Shown here: piece by piece, positions 10,018-19,245 of the stretch
Numbering within the stretch: the stretch's first letter is position 1
Layout: each line of letters starts with the position of its first letter
Source of the DNA: Lingula anatina
Lineage: Eukaryota; Brachiopoda; Lingulata; Lingulida; Lingulidae
Assembly: GCF_001039355.2 (NCBI RefSeq)
Contig: NW_019775987.1
Location: 114,824-140,622 of the forward strand
Reading direction: 5' to 3'
DNA: 25,799 nucleotides
Translations under genes and position numbers: made by a program
Notes under the pieces: model-generated
What the model was told of the DNA's origin: nothing
The model's database searches: none
What the model saw: the letters and a program-made list of their open reading frames with translations, nothing else

Positions 10018-10152
10018 CTGACACCTTTCTCGTCCGCGCCTGAACTTGCATCTCTCCGCTATCGACGTCCAGTAACGTAAACTCTCCCAGGCCGTTAAAG
10101 GTGTAGTTTAGTCCGTCCATAGTAACGAGGTGAGGGTCTCCGCGATTGGTTC
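10018..10152 (-). CDS. Exon d: start of VWD domain with GDPH motif
   Basis: Acceptor is TTTTCAG and donor is CAG|GTACAT. The exon is phase 1 to phase 1 (135 bp). It encodes TNRGDPHLVTMDGLNYTFNG and GEFTLLDVDSG, the opening of a von Willebrand type D domain. GDPH lies at 10130-10141. In MUC2, MUC5AC and MUC4 this motif is a known Asp-Pro autoproteolysis site, so cleavage here is plausible by family. It is not shown by sequence alone. Confidence 0.95.
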
Positions 10153-10289
10153 CTGAAAAGATATGACGTAACGACCAGAACGAAATTGTGACATCACAAA
10201 ATTGTGGCCTCAGCTTCAGTGTGGCGTGCGGGACAGAATTTGGCGCATTGTATGACTGGATCCCCATATGTCATGCTAGGGGGTAAAGA

Positions 10290-10412
10290 TAGTTACCCCC
10301 TAACAGCTTTACTAGGCGTGACAGTCATTTAAACCGATTGAGTTGATAGCAATTTAGTGAGACTCCCCAGGGAGATAGATCGATCCAAATATCTGTGGGA
10401 ATGGTCCCTATG
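10290..10412 (+). repeat. GATCGATC-core dispersed repeat, forward copy 1
   Basis: It contains the shared blocks TAGGCGTGACAG, GCAATTTAGTGAGACTCCCC, AGATAGATCGATCC and GGGAATGG in that order. The same blocks recur at 11975, 16375 and 23016 in this orientation, and at 10745, 16262 and 21201 inverted. It lies in the intron between exons c and d. It is non-coding and looks like a non-autonomous element. Confidence 0.7.
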
Positions 10413-10744
10413 ACTTACGGAGTGGTTTTTTTCAATTATTGAACATTGTTATTCCAATGTTCTTTAACATAGGTCCTATTTACTCAATGACATAAGAGAT
10501 AATCCTGAATAATCCTGCACATGTCGTATCTAAGACATATGTCGTCACGATCCGATCAGAAAGAAATTGTAACATCACAAAAACGTATTGAAAAAAATAA
10601 GAAAACATTGATCTCACTTTTCCCAAATAATAAAAAAGTTCTGTGTAAAAAAACCAACTGGCCAGAGAATGCGTTATTGTGATTACTTGAAGGCAACCTT
10701 TTGTACACATCTACTGCTACTGCGACTGAAACGTGTGTCTTAAG

Positions 10745-10830
10745 AACCATTCCCATAACGGCATCGTACTAGCAGGATCGATCTAAATCCGAGGGGATTC
10801 TCGCTAAATTACATTCAGTTTAAGTGTGCA
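10745..10830 (-). repeat. GATCGATC-core dispersed repeat, inverted copy
   Basis: Read on the minus strand it gives TAATTTAGCGAGAATCCCC, then TTTAGATCGATCCTGCTAG and GGGAATGG, the inverse of the copy at 10290-10412. The two may be the outer arms of one foldback unit or two broken copies. Confidence 0.65.
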
Positions 10831-10896
10831 CATAATGGAAAATTTAGCATGAAAATGGACCACGTTACGGTGAAACAATATCAGAAAGACTCTCAC

Positions 10897-11017
10897 GCCA
10901 TCGTGGCGGATTGTATCCCTCGCAGTCACTGGATGGTAGAAGAACGTAGAAAAGTTGGCACATGTTGGAGCTCTCTATGCAGCATTTCTGATACCCGTAT
11001 TCCTCTGAATCTGGTCT
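10897..11017 (-). CDS. Exon c: end of AMOP domain
   Basis: Acceptor is TTTTTGCAG and donor is GTGAGAGT. It starts in phase 0 and ends in phase 1 (121 bp). It encodes EEYGYQKCCIES, then MCQLFYVLPSSDC and YNPPRWR. The KCC...C..FY..RP-type ending followed by 'PPRW' immediately before the VWD is the usual AMOP-VWD join. The last base plus the next exon give the Arg in front of TNRGDPH. Confidence 0.92.
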
Positions 11018-11470
11018 CTGCAAAAATTGAATATAAGAGGTGCAATGGGATACTTGTACTCAGCAAGTTACTGTAACAATCATTATAGTCTAAAATTTTT
11101 AAGTTATCTAAATGTTCTGCAAACAAGGATTAATTAAAAGGTGGGCAAAATTTGTGACTGAAGTCGGAGAAAACATTTTAATGAAACTTTTATTCAGTTA
11201 TCAGTGTAAACAATTTACCAAAGTATGAGGCACTTAGAGGCATTAAGAAAATCTTCCTAATTCCTTTTTTTTAGATTTATAATCGCAAGTATTAACTCAT
11301 ACTGTTCACATCCAGATTCACACTATGTTTGTGGTTGTGTGATACTACAAGTAGTACCTCTAGTTGTCTTATTATTTTTCTAATGAAACCCAGGAATCAC
11401 TTTCAAGATGAATTGTTTTTCACTTTTACGGAATGATAGCATAAATTACTAAACATAAATAAATAAATAA

Positions 11471-11570
11471 AAACTACCTAATGGGTCAGCTGGTATCATC
11501 TGTACAAAATAAATAAATAAATTAATTAATTAATTAATAAATACTACCTAATGGGTCAGCTGGTATCATG
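11471..11570. repeat. Recent 70-bp tandem duplication with AAAT/TTAA spacers
   Basis: A 27-base block (11473-11499) is repeated exactly at 11543-11569, offset by 70 bases. Between them are AAAT repeats and a TTAA run. It sits in the intron between exons b and c, just downstream of the exon b donor. Perfect identity in non-coding DNA suggests a young duplication or replication slippage. Confidence 0.9.
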
Positions 11571-11647
11571 TGCTACAGCTGTTTTTTTTCTTGTTTTGTT
11601 TTGTTTTTTTTTTTTACATTAAAATCACATACAGAGGGTATACTCAC

Positions 11648-11816
11648 TGTGTCGTCCACCACATGACCTCCATTTGGACTACCGACCAGGAGAGAACCAT
11701 AAGATTGCCACCAATATGAGTAACAACACCTCCGTCTCAAATTATTTATCCGGAAAGCAGTTCGGAAGCATATTTTATCTCTAGTATAGTCCTGGATGCT
11801 CAACTTGAAACGAAAC
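11648..11816 (-). CDS. Exon b: second half of AMOP domain
   Basis: Acceptor is TCTGTCCCCAG and donor is GTGAGTAT. It starts in phase 2, completing TG+G to Trp across the junction, and ends in phase 0 (169 bp). It encodes ICFRTAF, then RRRCCYSYWW and SLLVGSPNGGHVVDDT. The paired Cys-Cys-Tyr and the 'SLLVG...GGHV' segment match the central AMOP region, where the cysteines form conserved disulfides. Confidence 0.92.
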
Positions 11817-11974
11817 CTGGGGACAGAATCACCAATTGAAAAAAGTGACAATACCATACAGCCTATAATATAACTAATGGTGGAGAGGAACATAATGTGC
11901 ATTCCAAACTTAAAATGTCCACACTAAATTACACCTTAAGTTACACATTCTTTCTTTCAAAAGGGTAATTAAAT

Positions 11975-12265
11975 AGCGTTAAGCAGTTTCGGTAGGCGTG
12001 ACGGACATCTAAGCCACTTAAGCAGAAAGCAATTTAGCGAAAAACCACTAGGGATGGATCGATCCTGTTAGATCGACCTAGGAATGGTAACCCAGTCTTA
12101 AAGTTCTATGGTCAGTAGAGAAACTGTTTGGTCCATGATGTTTTTGATGCTGCTTTGCAAGGGGGCTTGCCAGACAATTAAGCTGATTACAATGATTGCG
12201 CCTTTGCGAGAATCCCCGCTGGGACAGATCTATCCTGCTAGCATGATAAGGTAATGGGAACGTAG
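11975..12265 (+). repeat. Two tandem, diverged copies of the GATCGATC-core repeat
   Basis: The first copy (about 11975-12085) has TAGGCGTGACGG, GCAATTTAGCGA and GGATCGATCCTG. The second (about 12165-12265) has TTTGCGAGAATCCCCGCTGG, CAGATCTATCCTGCTAGCAT and GGTAATGGGAACG. Both lie in the intron between exons a and b. An ORF across them is not considered coding. Confidence 0.6.
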
Positions 12266-12376
12266 GGTAGTATTCCTTTAAATTTTCGTCCATACAGTAG
12301 AATATCTAAAAATGCCAGGGCTTGTTTGTTTCATTTACCTTCAAAATAAGGAACCACAAATGGTTTCTGTTCTTAC

Positions 12377-12548
12377 CATAAGTCCCGCCAGGCTTGGTTC
12401 ATGCTGCATGGACATGGCTCCAAATTAACCATACTGAGTTTCTCCGAGTAATGTGCATATTCTTTCTTTGCCCATTGATAGCATTGCAAAGGAGCTGTTC
12501 CCTGACCACTGTTTTCTTCCAGGCGAAACATCCAGATACCTGCCTCAC
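12377..12548 (-). CDS. Exon a: first half of AMOP domain
   Basis: Acceptor is TTCTTCAG at 12549-12556 and donor is GTAAGAAC starting at 12376. It reads in phase 1 and ends in phase 2 (172 bp). The translation begins EAGIWMFRLEE, contains LQCYQW, and ends EPCPCSMNQAWRDL. The PCPCS..QA block and the preceding Cys-x2-Trp are typical of the adhesion-associated AMOP domain found in MUC4, SUSD2 and related proteins. This is the most upstream exon I can support. No partner exon with a phase 1 donor could be identified between here and the gap. Confidence 0.9.
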
Positions 12549-13566
12549 CTGAAGAAAAAATATATCCCTCAGTAATACGAGTAACTTCCTGTCTGACATC
12601 GAGGAAAAATAACGTGCAACATTATGATAACCTACTATTTATTTTGAGTAATTTATGAAAAAATTCCAAATAAGAAGCGATTAAAAATGTGTCGACATTC
12701 ATTGATCGAATGTTCATTTTAATTTTAAGGGAACAGGCTTGTAAGCAGGGGTTCAAGGGGGGTACAAAATGAACGCTCTTTAGGCTGGAAAAGGTCCATT
12801 CTTTGNAGTAGTAGTAGTTGTGGTATAGAAGGCAATAATAATTACTGGCATGGCCTGTATATCGAAATACTCACTGCACGTGGCTGTGATAACAAAACAG
12901 TTAAATCTAGCAAATAAACCAACTGATCAATGTGCGGATATCATTACACCACCCTTATTTAATGGATATATCATACTGGAAGAACTTCAAGGACACAAAT
13001 TACCTCTAAATCAGAAAACTCCTTGAAACGCGCCGTGCATCATTATTCGGACTTTGTTGTAACACGTAATAGTAAACACAGAGTATACACATTTACGTAG
13101 CCCTGGAATTTAACTTGTAATGTGTAAAGGACCGATTTCACACACACACACATACATAAATATAAAACTTTTAATAAAAGACCAAAATCCAGTCTTATAG
13201 TCTATTAGGCTACATTTGTCGTGTACGATGTCCGTATGGTGTCCATGTGCCCCTACTCGTGGGCGTTAGTTACTTAACCTCAAGGTCATGTGGGAGAAAT
13301 AGTACGGCGCCCGTACCGAACGTGAGCATGCTAGCCCATAGACACTTACGGTACAAAAATACGGAAAATTGATTTGGATTTCATCGTACGGCGTCTGTGA
13401 AAAATGTAACCTACCTGTAGCCTTTAGCAGAACGCAAATCTTCACACCTAATACTTTCGAATTCGTTTATCATCGTCGTAAACTTTTTAATATGGCAGTC
13501 CGATTTTTTGCATTTTGCACAGAGATTGACTGGTTTCTGACAATAATGTTGATCATAGCCACCCCC
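12549..13566. other. Intronic or upstream DNA without supported exons
   Basis: I searched both strands for an exon ending in phase 1 that could precede exon a and found none I can support. There is one unknown base at 12806 and a short CA run near 13139. A Cys-containing frame on the minus strand (about 13411-13545) ends near a possible donor, CTACAG|GTAGGTTA. It shows no NIDO or other domain signature and is left unannotated. Confidence 0.6.
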
Positions 13567-13981
13567 NNNNNNNNNNNNNNNNNNNNNNNNNNNNNNNNNN
13601 NNNNNNNNNNNNNNNNNNNNNNNNNNNNNNNNNNNNNNNNNNNNNNNNNNNNNNNNNNNNNNNNNNNNNNNNNNNNNNNNNNNNNNNNNNNNNNNNNNNN
13701 NNNNNNNNNNNNNNNNNNNNNNNNNNNNNNNNNNNNNNNNNNNNNNNNNNNNNNNNNNNNNNNNNNNNNNNNNNNNNNNNNNNNNNNNNNNNNNNNNNNN
13801 NNNNNNNNNNNNNNNNNNNNNNNNNNNNNNNNNNNNNNNNNNNNNNNNNNNNNNNNNNNNNNNNNNNNNNNNNNNNNNNNNNNNNNNNNNNNNNNNNNNN
13901 NNNNNNNNNNNNNNNNNNNNNNNNNNNNNNNNNNNNNNNNNNNNNNNNNNNNNNNNNNNNNNNNNNNNNNNNNNNNNNNNN
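13567..13981. other. Assembly gap of 415 unknown bases
   Basis: All bases are N. The gap is flanked on the right by a 20-base C run (13993-14012) and a CA repeat. Both edges carry nearly the same short sequence, TTGATCAT.AGCC followed by Cs. Any missing exon of the mucin-like gene could lie here. Confidence 0.99.
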
Positions 13982-13992
13982 TTGATCATCAG

Positions 13993-14025
13993 CCCCCCCC
14001 CCCCCCCCCCCCACACACACACACA
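13993..14025. repeat. Poly-C tract followed by CA microsatellite
   Basis: Twenty consecutive C are followed by about seven CA units. This is a typical assembly-breaking low-complexity sequence and probably explains the adjoining gap. Confidence 0.95.
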
Positions 14026-14243
14026 AACACAATAACAATCTCCGACACACGTTCTGGTTTATATATTTGTGTGTAATTTAATCATCCCTAACTATGTCTG
14101 CTTATAACTGAAATAATGTTTTTGTCTCTAAAAAAACCTGTACAGATTTATTTCTTTTACTTTTATTTCTTTTACTTATATAACTACCGTATGTTGCAAC
14201 TATAGTAATTTACAAAGATGAACTTTAAAGATGACATCTATTA

Positions 14244-14286
14244 AATCAAGGAGTTATAACATTTATTCTGTTATAACTCCTTGATT
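14244..14286. repeat. Perfect 18-bp hairpin with 7-base loop
   Basis: AATCAAGGAGTTATAACA (14244-14261) is followed by TTTATTC and the exact inverse (14269-14286). No U-run follows and no gene ends here. It could be the relic of a small palindromic element. Confidence 0.9.
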
Positions 14287-14380
14287 AAATCAATAATGAT
14301 ATATTCGGTTGATACAACTTGAAATACATGGTGTCCGAGTATAAATGTAACGTGAACGCCGTTTATTTTCTGTCTACAAA

Positions 14381-14743
14381 TTATACACAGTTTATATATA
14401 TATGAAACCTGCAGAAGTTTAACAAATCTACTAATACAAATAACGTGTCACGTGCTCTACTGGCAAAGATGTTGTCATTTATAGAATATGCTCCAAATAT
14501 TGTTGACACACTGAATTCTATGGGCAAAATTGTCGACGACATTGATGCATTCTTCTCTAGGTACAGCTCTGATTTCTTGAGTGCATGCAGCTCTGGGATG
14601 GCGTGAGGGTTGTTTATGTTGACTAGATCCTTCAGATACCCCCACACATCAAAATCTGGGGGGTTGAGGTCGTGAGAGTGCAGAGACAACTCGAGTTTAT
14701 TCTGAACAATTGAAACACACGATATTGTTGGGAGTCTCCCCAT
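14381..14743 (-). pseudogene. Relic of a mariner/IS630-type transposase (C-terminal end)
   Basis: The 120-codon open frame contains LHSHDLNPPDFDVWGYLKDL, then NNPHAIPELHALKKSEL. In intact transposases of this superfamily the segment is usually S-P-D-L-x-P-x-D-x-x-x-W-G-Y-L-K followed by a P-x-T/I-x-E-L-K stretch. Here the Pro of SPDL is His, and similarity fades after 'IPELHALK'. Upstream catalytic parts are absent, so it is a dead fragment. The frame start is arbitrary. Confidence 0.75.
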
Positions 14744-15233
14744 TTGGCGACATAAATGTATCTCTCCATTCAGACTAAAAATCTCCTGATCTATCAGACT
14801 TTTCCCTCTTTTCTTTTATTAGACATGTGGTGATTTCCTTCACGAAAATGTGCCGTCACGCTTTCTTAGTTTAATTGATGGAGGGTAGTCATTGCAGTGA
14901 ACAATAAGGAGGAAGTGTCGAAAACAAAACCACGTTGGGTTTAGCGTGAGTATCATACTGAACACTACGTTTGATAAAGTTGTCATGGGACCAAGCTTTT
15001 TCTGAAAGTAACCGACCATTTAAAAGGTGGACATTGTTTGTAATAATTGTTTTTACAAGTAGACTTCCTCATTTAACGTTTAAAATAACACCATCTTACC
15101 CAGCTGAGGAAGTAGATATTTCTTTATTGCCGATTTTATTTTCTTTATCATTTTGTTTAGTCAAAGTATTTCATTATAGCAAACTGCTAACAACACATTT
15201 CGAACCAAGGCGTTAATTTCCAAAGCATAAAAA

Positions 15234-15234
<1 letters not shown>

Positions 15235-15269
<35 letters not shown>
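15235..15269. repeat. TG microsatellite
   Basis: About 17 uninterrupted TG units. A minus-strand open frame across it reads a His-Thr run and is not coding. Confidence 0.98.
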
Positions 15270-15271
<2 letters not shown>

Positions 15272-15515
15272 CGGGGTGGGACACGCAGGGCGTGCGGGAA
15301 TCTCCCTCTCTGGCAATTGTCAATGTTGACAGGTATGTAATGGTCCGGGAGAATAGAGGAAGTTGAGTTACAAAGGGTTAATGTATTTGACGTCAGAGTC
15401 TGTCTCAACATGATTGTGACGGTGTCCATGAATTTCATCACATTGTGCTAGTGAAGACAGTGATAAATGATAGAGGGCGCTGATTTGATCATTTTTCTTA
15501 TAATTTCTCCAGAGT

Positions 15516-15534
15516 ATAATAATAATAATAATAA
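15516..15534. repeat. AAT trinucleotide repeat
   Basis: Six consecutive ATA/AAT units followed by a T run. Confidence 0.9.
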
Positions 15535-15716
15535 TGTTTTTTTTTTAAATACTGAAAGCAAAAGTGTCCAAATTTCATGAATTTCATTCCTATGAAAAAA
15601 GAGTGCTATGTAACAGTGTTAACCGTACTTGAGGCCCTTGCAGGTGATACATTTTTTCTCTGGAAACTCGTGTCGAGACGTTGTCTAGGATCGAGAAACC
15701 GAAACAACTGAAGGTA

Positions 15717-15960
15717 ATTATTACCTCCGCCAAGGAGGTTATGTTTTCACCCCTGATTGTCTGTCTGTTTGTTTTTTTGTTTGTTATCAACATAACTATA
15801 GACCGATTTTGATGAAATTTTCAGGAACTGTCAGAAGTGGGCCAAGGAAGAGATGATTAGTTTTTGGTGGTGATCCGGATCAATTATCAATCAATAATCA
15901 ATAATAATAAAAAATCGCTGCCTTGGCGGAGGTCTGCGCTCTCGGAGTGCTTTTCTAGTT
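15717..15960 (+). mobile_element. Conserved MITE-like repeat with CCTCCGCCAAGGAGG end
   Basis: It begins ATTACCTCCGCCAAGGAGGT. It then has a GTTTGTTTGTT-type tract, TATAGACCGATTTTGATGAA and TTTTCAGG, GGCCAAGGAAGA and TGATCCGGATC. It ends TTGGCGGAGGTCTGCGCTCT with GAGTGCTTTTCTAGTTT. The two ends share the inverted CCTCCGCCAAGG / CCTTGGCGGAGG. I recognise this as a repeat widespread in aquatic animal genomes, but I cannot give its formal family name. It is non-coding here. Confidence 0.75.
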
Positions 15961-16261
15961 TGTAAATATTTACCTATTTATAATAACACGCTTTATATTA
16001 ATGATCTTAGGGCTATTTGCTCAATACTTTTATCAAGCTTTATTATTTTCTCTCAAATCATATCTAGTCTATTTAACTCCAGAATATGTATGTATATCCG
16101 ATTTCAAATTATTTTTGCAAGAAAGTGTTAGGACGGACTGAAGTGAGCTGTAGCTATAACAACAACGGAACGCAGTGCTTCAGGAGAGACGACACATTCC
16201 ATTCGAAGCAGGAAAGGGGGGCATATGGGATAACCTTCGCCAAAACATTTGTTCTTAGGTT

Positions 16262-16495
16262 GTATTCTAAGGGTGCTTTCCCAGAGATTTAGATCGATCT
16301 AAAGATTAAGATTTAGATCGACCTAACTCCCTGGGGGTTCACTCTAAATTGCAGTCAGCCGAGCGGGCACCATAGTTAATTACCCCCTTACAGCTTTTAA
16401 TAGGCGGGACAGACGCTTAAGCCGGCCAAGCTGACAGTAATCTAGTGAGACTCCCCACAGGGATAGATCGATCTAAAAATCTATGGAAATGGGGT
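16262..16495. repeat. Complete palindromic copy of the GATCGATC-core repeat
   Basis: An inverted arm (16262-16360: TAGATCGATCTA, TAGATCGACCTA, CTCTAAATTGCAGTCAGC) is followed after a short centre (TTAATTACCCCC) by a forward arm (16375-16495: TAGGCGGGACAG, GCTGACAGTAATCTAGTGAG, ATAGATCGATCTA). This is the most complete copy in the window. It shows that the unit is a foldback with arms of about 100 bases. Confidence 0.75.
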
Positions 16496-16499
16496 GTAA

Positions 16500-17810
16500 T
16501 ACTCATGTTAAAAAGTGATTCTGTAAATTTCAGTATGATAAGTCACGGGGTTTTTATTTCCATTTATTGCGTTAACAAGTCTTACATTATAATGTATAAC
16601 AGAAAGTGAAAAAGGAAAAAAGACCCAATATATCTGCAATTCGAACGTGGACTGCATTAACCATGATGGAAATTACTCCAGTAAGTTTGAGAATAGAAAA
16701 AAAAGCCACACGGTTATCAATTTATTGCTATAACAGTGAAATATGCACAACGACGACGACGGACGCAGGCGATGATTTTACTTATACAGCTATATGCACC
16801 TACGCACTGTATGAGATTTTAGTAGGCCCCACTGAAATAAAGTTTTTATAGCCTTAGTCCTTAGTACTATTATTTGCAACGAATGACATTTTCTTCATTT
16901 CGAGGATATCTTCTTTTTGCCTTATCATTGATTAAAAATATGGTGTTACTTGAAATCTTAAACCAAATATTAACTTAATTACAGTGATGATTGATGGGCA
17001 GGTGGGTCAGAAGGCCACGCGAGAACAGACTGTGCGTGCGGTGCGATTCAAACTGAGGAATATGTAGTCTGTGACTGCATACATACAGCTGAGTGCCCGT
17101 ATCAGTTTCGTTCAATACACTTGTTATAGTGAGAAATAACGACAACGATCTGGAGCTTTCGAACGTATATTCACTGACTCTCTCTTCATACAACTTCACT
17201 AATATTTATATTCAATTTCTCCATACTGATCACGCATTTACTTGTTTTCTTTTCCATTGTCTTTGATTACTAAATATTTTCCATTCGCATGTTGCAAGTC
17301 ACCATGCAACATTTCCTTATGAGGTAATCCCTAAGAGACTTGTTTTCAAATAAAGATATCTAAAATATTATTTGGATTACTCATGCTTGGACCTTATCCG
17401 AAACTCAGTTATCATGTGATATACAGTTGATCAAAATTAAAATATGTTATGAAATTAACCAATCACATAAACTGTTACTGACTTTGACCTTTTCCATCTT
17501 TTTCTGACACTAAAAACATGTTCTACACTTGTTGACTCATGATGAAACTTAACTTACACTCAATAACTCTCTATCCTTTCACTCTTTTGATTCCGCTTTA
17601 ATTGTTATCTGTAATTAGTGAAAACGTAAGTCATTCGCTTTACAACACACTTTACAAACACACTTTCTCTTTGAATATCCAGGAATGCACAAAGAATTGT
17701 CTTTCCGACGGCATTCTTGTTCATTCTGCCTCTAGTGTGACGGGGGTATTAACAGCAAGCATCAAAGGAACAATATTGAAGTACATACATCAAAACACTC
17801 ATTTTTATTG
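16500..17810. other. AT-rich intergenic DNA with no supported gene
   Basis: Open frames of 60-80 codons occur on both strands (for example 16606-16851 plus and 16975-17199 minus). They lack domain signatures, protein-like composition or convincing splice context. No RNA gene was seen. Confidence 0.6.
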
Positions 17811-17816
17811 ATTTAT

Positions 17817-17880
17817 ATCTTTTCTATTCCTAGATTTTATATACTTCCATGCTATTACTAGTGCCAGTACTTTTAAAACT
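17817..17880 (+). repeat. Dispersed repeat, copy 1 of 2
   Basis: TTCCTAGATTTTATATACTT and CATGCTATTACTAGTGCCAG recur, slightly changed, at 19190-19245. Both are followed by TTTTAA. The sequence between the copies (17.9-19.2 kb) may belong to one element. Confidence 0.7.
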
Positions 17881-19140
17881 AGGTATTGATTTAACAAATG
17901 AAAATATATGTCTTAATTTTTTCAGTGCCTGCCAATTTGGCTGCTTATTAAGATGTAGGACATTGAGCATGTGGACTATATAAAAGATGGGTTTGCATGT
18001 GCATGTGCAGGAGATGTGTCTCAGAATGGATGGAGCAATGCAGGCCTGGGAAGGAAACATAGTGCGAAGACTATGCAACAGATATATGTGCCACTCATAT
18101 GTAAATATGAACAGTCCTGGAAGTGCCTCCTTGGAGTAGGAAAGGACATGCTGTTATGTTTTTACAAAAGGAATCCTACAATGAGAAATACCTGTATATC
18201 TTATTATGCTGTACTGGGAATGCAAACCAACAAATTTCTTTTAAAGCTGCCAACAACGAGTGGTTATCTTTACATACATGTATACCGGTATATATTATTT
18301 CTTCTCTGACAGTTTATTCTGAGCAGTATAGAGGTTGCTATTGTTTTAAGTGCATAGGTCTTTTGAATGAGACCACGTGTAACATATAGAAGGAAGCATG
18401 ATGGGAAATCAGTTACTTTGTTCTACAGTGCTATGTAAAAAATGAGTCAGCAGAACACAGTTGGAGAGAGGTAACTCAGAGTAAGCCTGGTCCAAATCTG
18501 CAGGATGGAATATCTGATGACATTGAGACTCCTGACACTGGAAACATTACAGTGTTGTGACAGTTGTAAAAATGTGGGTATTTACAGTGTGCTACCGACT
18601 TGTAAGCAAGACTTTTCTATCTTTCATATATTCTTGGTTGTCAGGTAGAGTGATTGGTACCTGAAGTCCCTCACCTGTTGTATATGTGTAGATAGGCCAA
18701 GTTTATCTGAACACAAGGTAGGAAATATTATGTATCAAATATACAGAATGTGATAATGGTATTGACCTCTTCTTCCCTGACTGTTATCCATTCATACTCA
18801 GACATTGTTTGCTTGAGTATTAACTTTCACTGTCCATCCCAAAACAGTTTTCACAGCTTTAAAAATTGAGCATTTTTCTGGCTGCTGGAGGCCAAGCTAT
18901 GGGGTACTTACCACCAACCCAACATTAAACCCTTTGTTGAGGTTTAAATCCTTTAACAAATATTCTTGAACACTTGTAGTATCTAGAACAGGCAGTGACA
19001 TGCTTACAGTTGATATCCATTTCCTTTACACAGACTTATGAATTAGATTTGATAAATTACAAATAAAAATAGGAAAGCTAGCAACATTGTGGAGGTTTGT
19101 ATTGCTTTCAAAACCATGTTTAAGCAGAAAACAATAACAC
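17881..19140. other. Unassigned region, possibly part of an old transposable element
   Basis: Two overlapping plus-strand frames (17971-18309, 18123-18389) show some Cys- and Trp-containing stretches but no recognisable family. A composite reading would need frameshifts. The flanking copies of a 60-base repeat make a transposable-element origin possible. No host gene is supported. Confidence 0.4.
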
Positions 19141-19143
19141 ATT

Positions 19144-19144
19144 T

Positions 19145-19179
<35 letters not shown>

Positions 19180-19182
19180 TTT
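19144..19182. repeat. TTTA microsatellite
   Basis: About ten TTTA units directly upstream of the second copy of the dispersed repeat. Confidence 0.97.
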
Positions 19183-19189
19183 GCTATCT

Positions 19190-19245
19190 TTCCTGGTATT
19201 CCTAGATATTAGATACTTTCATGCTATTACTAGTACCAGTTCTTT
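19190..19245 (+). repeat. Dispersed repeat, copy 2 of 2
   Basis: TTCCTAGATATTAGATACTT and CATGCTATTACTAGTACCAG match the copy at 17817-17880 with several substitutions. Confidence 0.7.

Larger units (their letters stand above)
1..12548 (-). other. Mucin-4-like AMOP-VWD-EGF cell-surface protein gene, partial at both ends (18 exons)
   Basis: Eighteen exons on the minus strand can be joined with consistent phases, giving about 918 residues with no internal stop. Domain order is AMOP, VWD with GDPH, an Ig/cadherin-like linker, an atypical EGF pair, five further EGF modules, then a SEA-like region. This is the order seen in vertebrate MUC4 and in invertebrate 'mucin-like' proteins, which are large secreted or membrane-anchored glycoproteins of the cell surface. 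Many N-x-S/T sites in the VWD and linker fit an extracellular protein. The first visible exon begins in phase 1, so at least one upstream exon (probably NIDO-bearing) is missing. It may lie in the 13567-13981 gap or beyond the window. The last exon runs off position 1 before any transmembrane segment. The AMOP-VWD-EGF assignment is strong. The name 'mucin-4-like' is by architecture only, because no Ser/Thr-rich mucin repeats are visible here. Confidence 0.93.

Noticed and set aside
13369-14076. Long open frames on both strands crossing the assembly gap
   Set aside because: Most of their length is unknown bases read as X, and the rest is poly-C, CA repeat and sequence without a domain.
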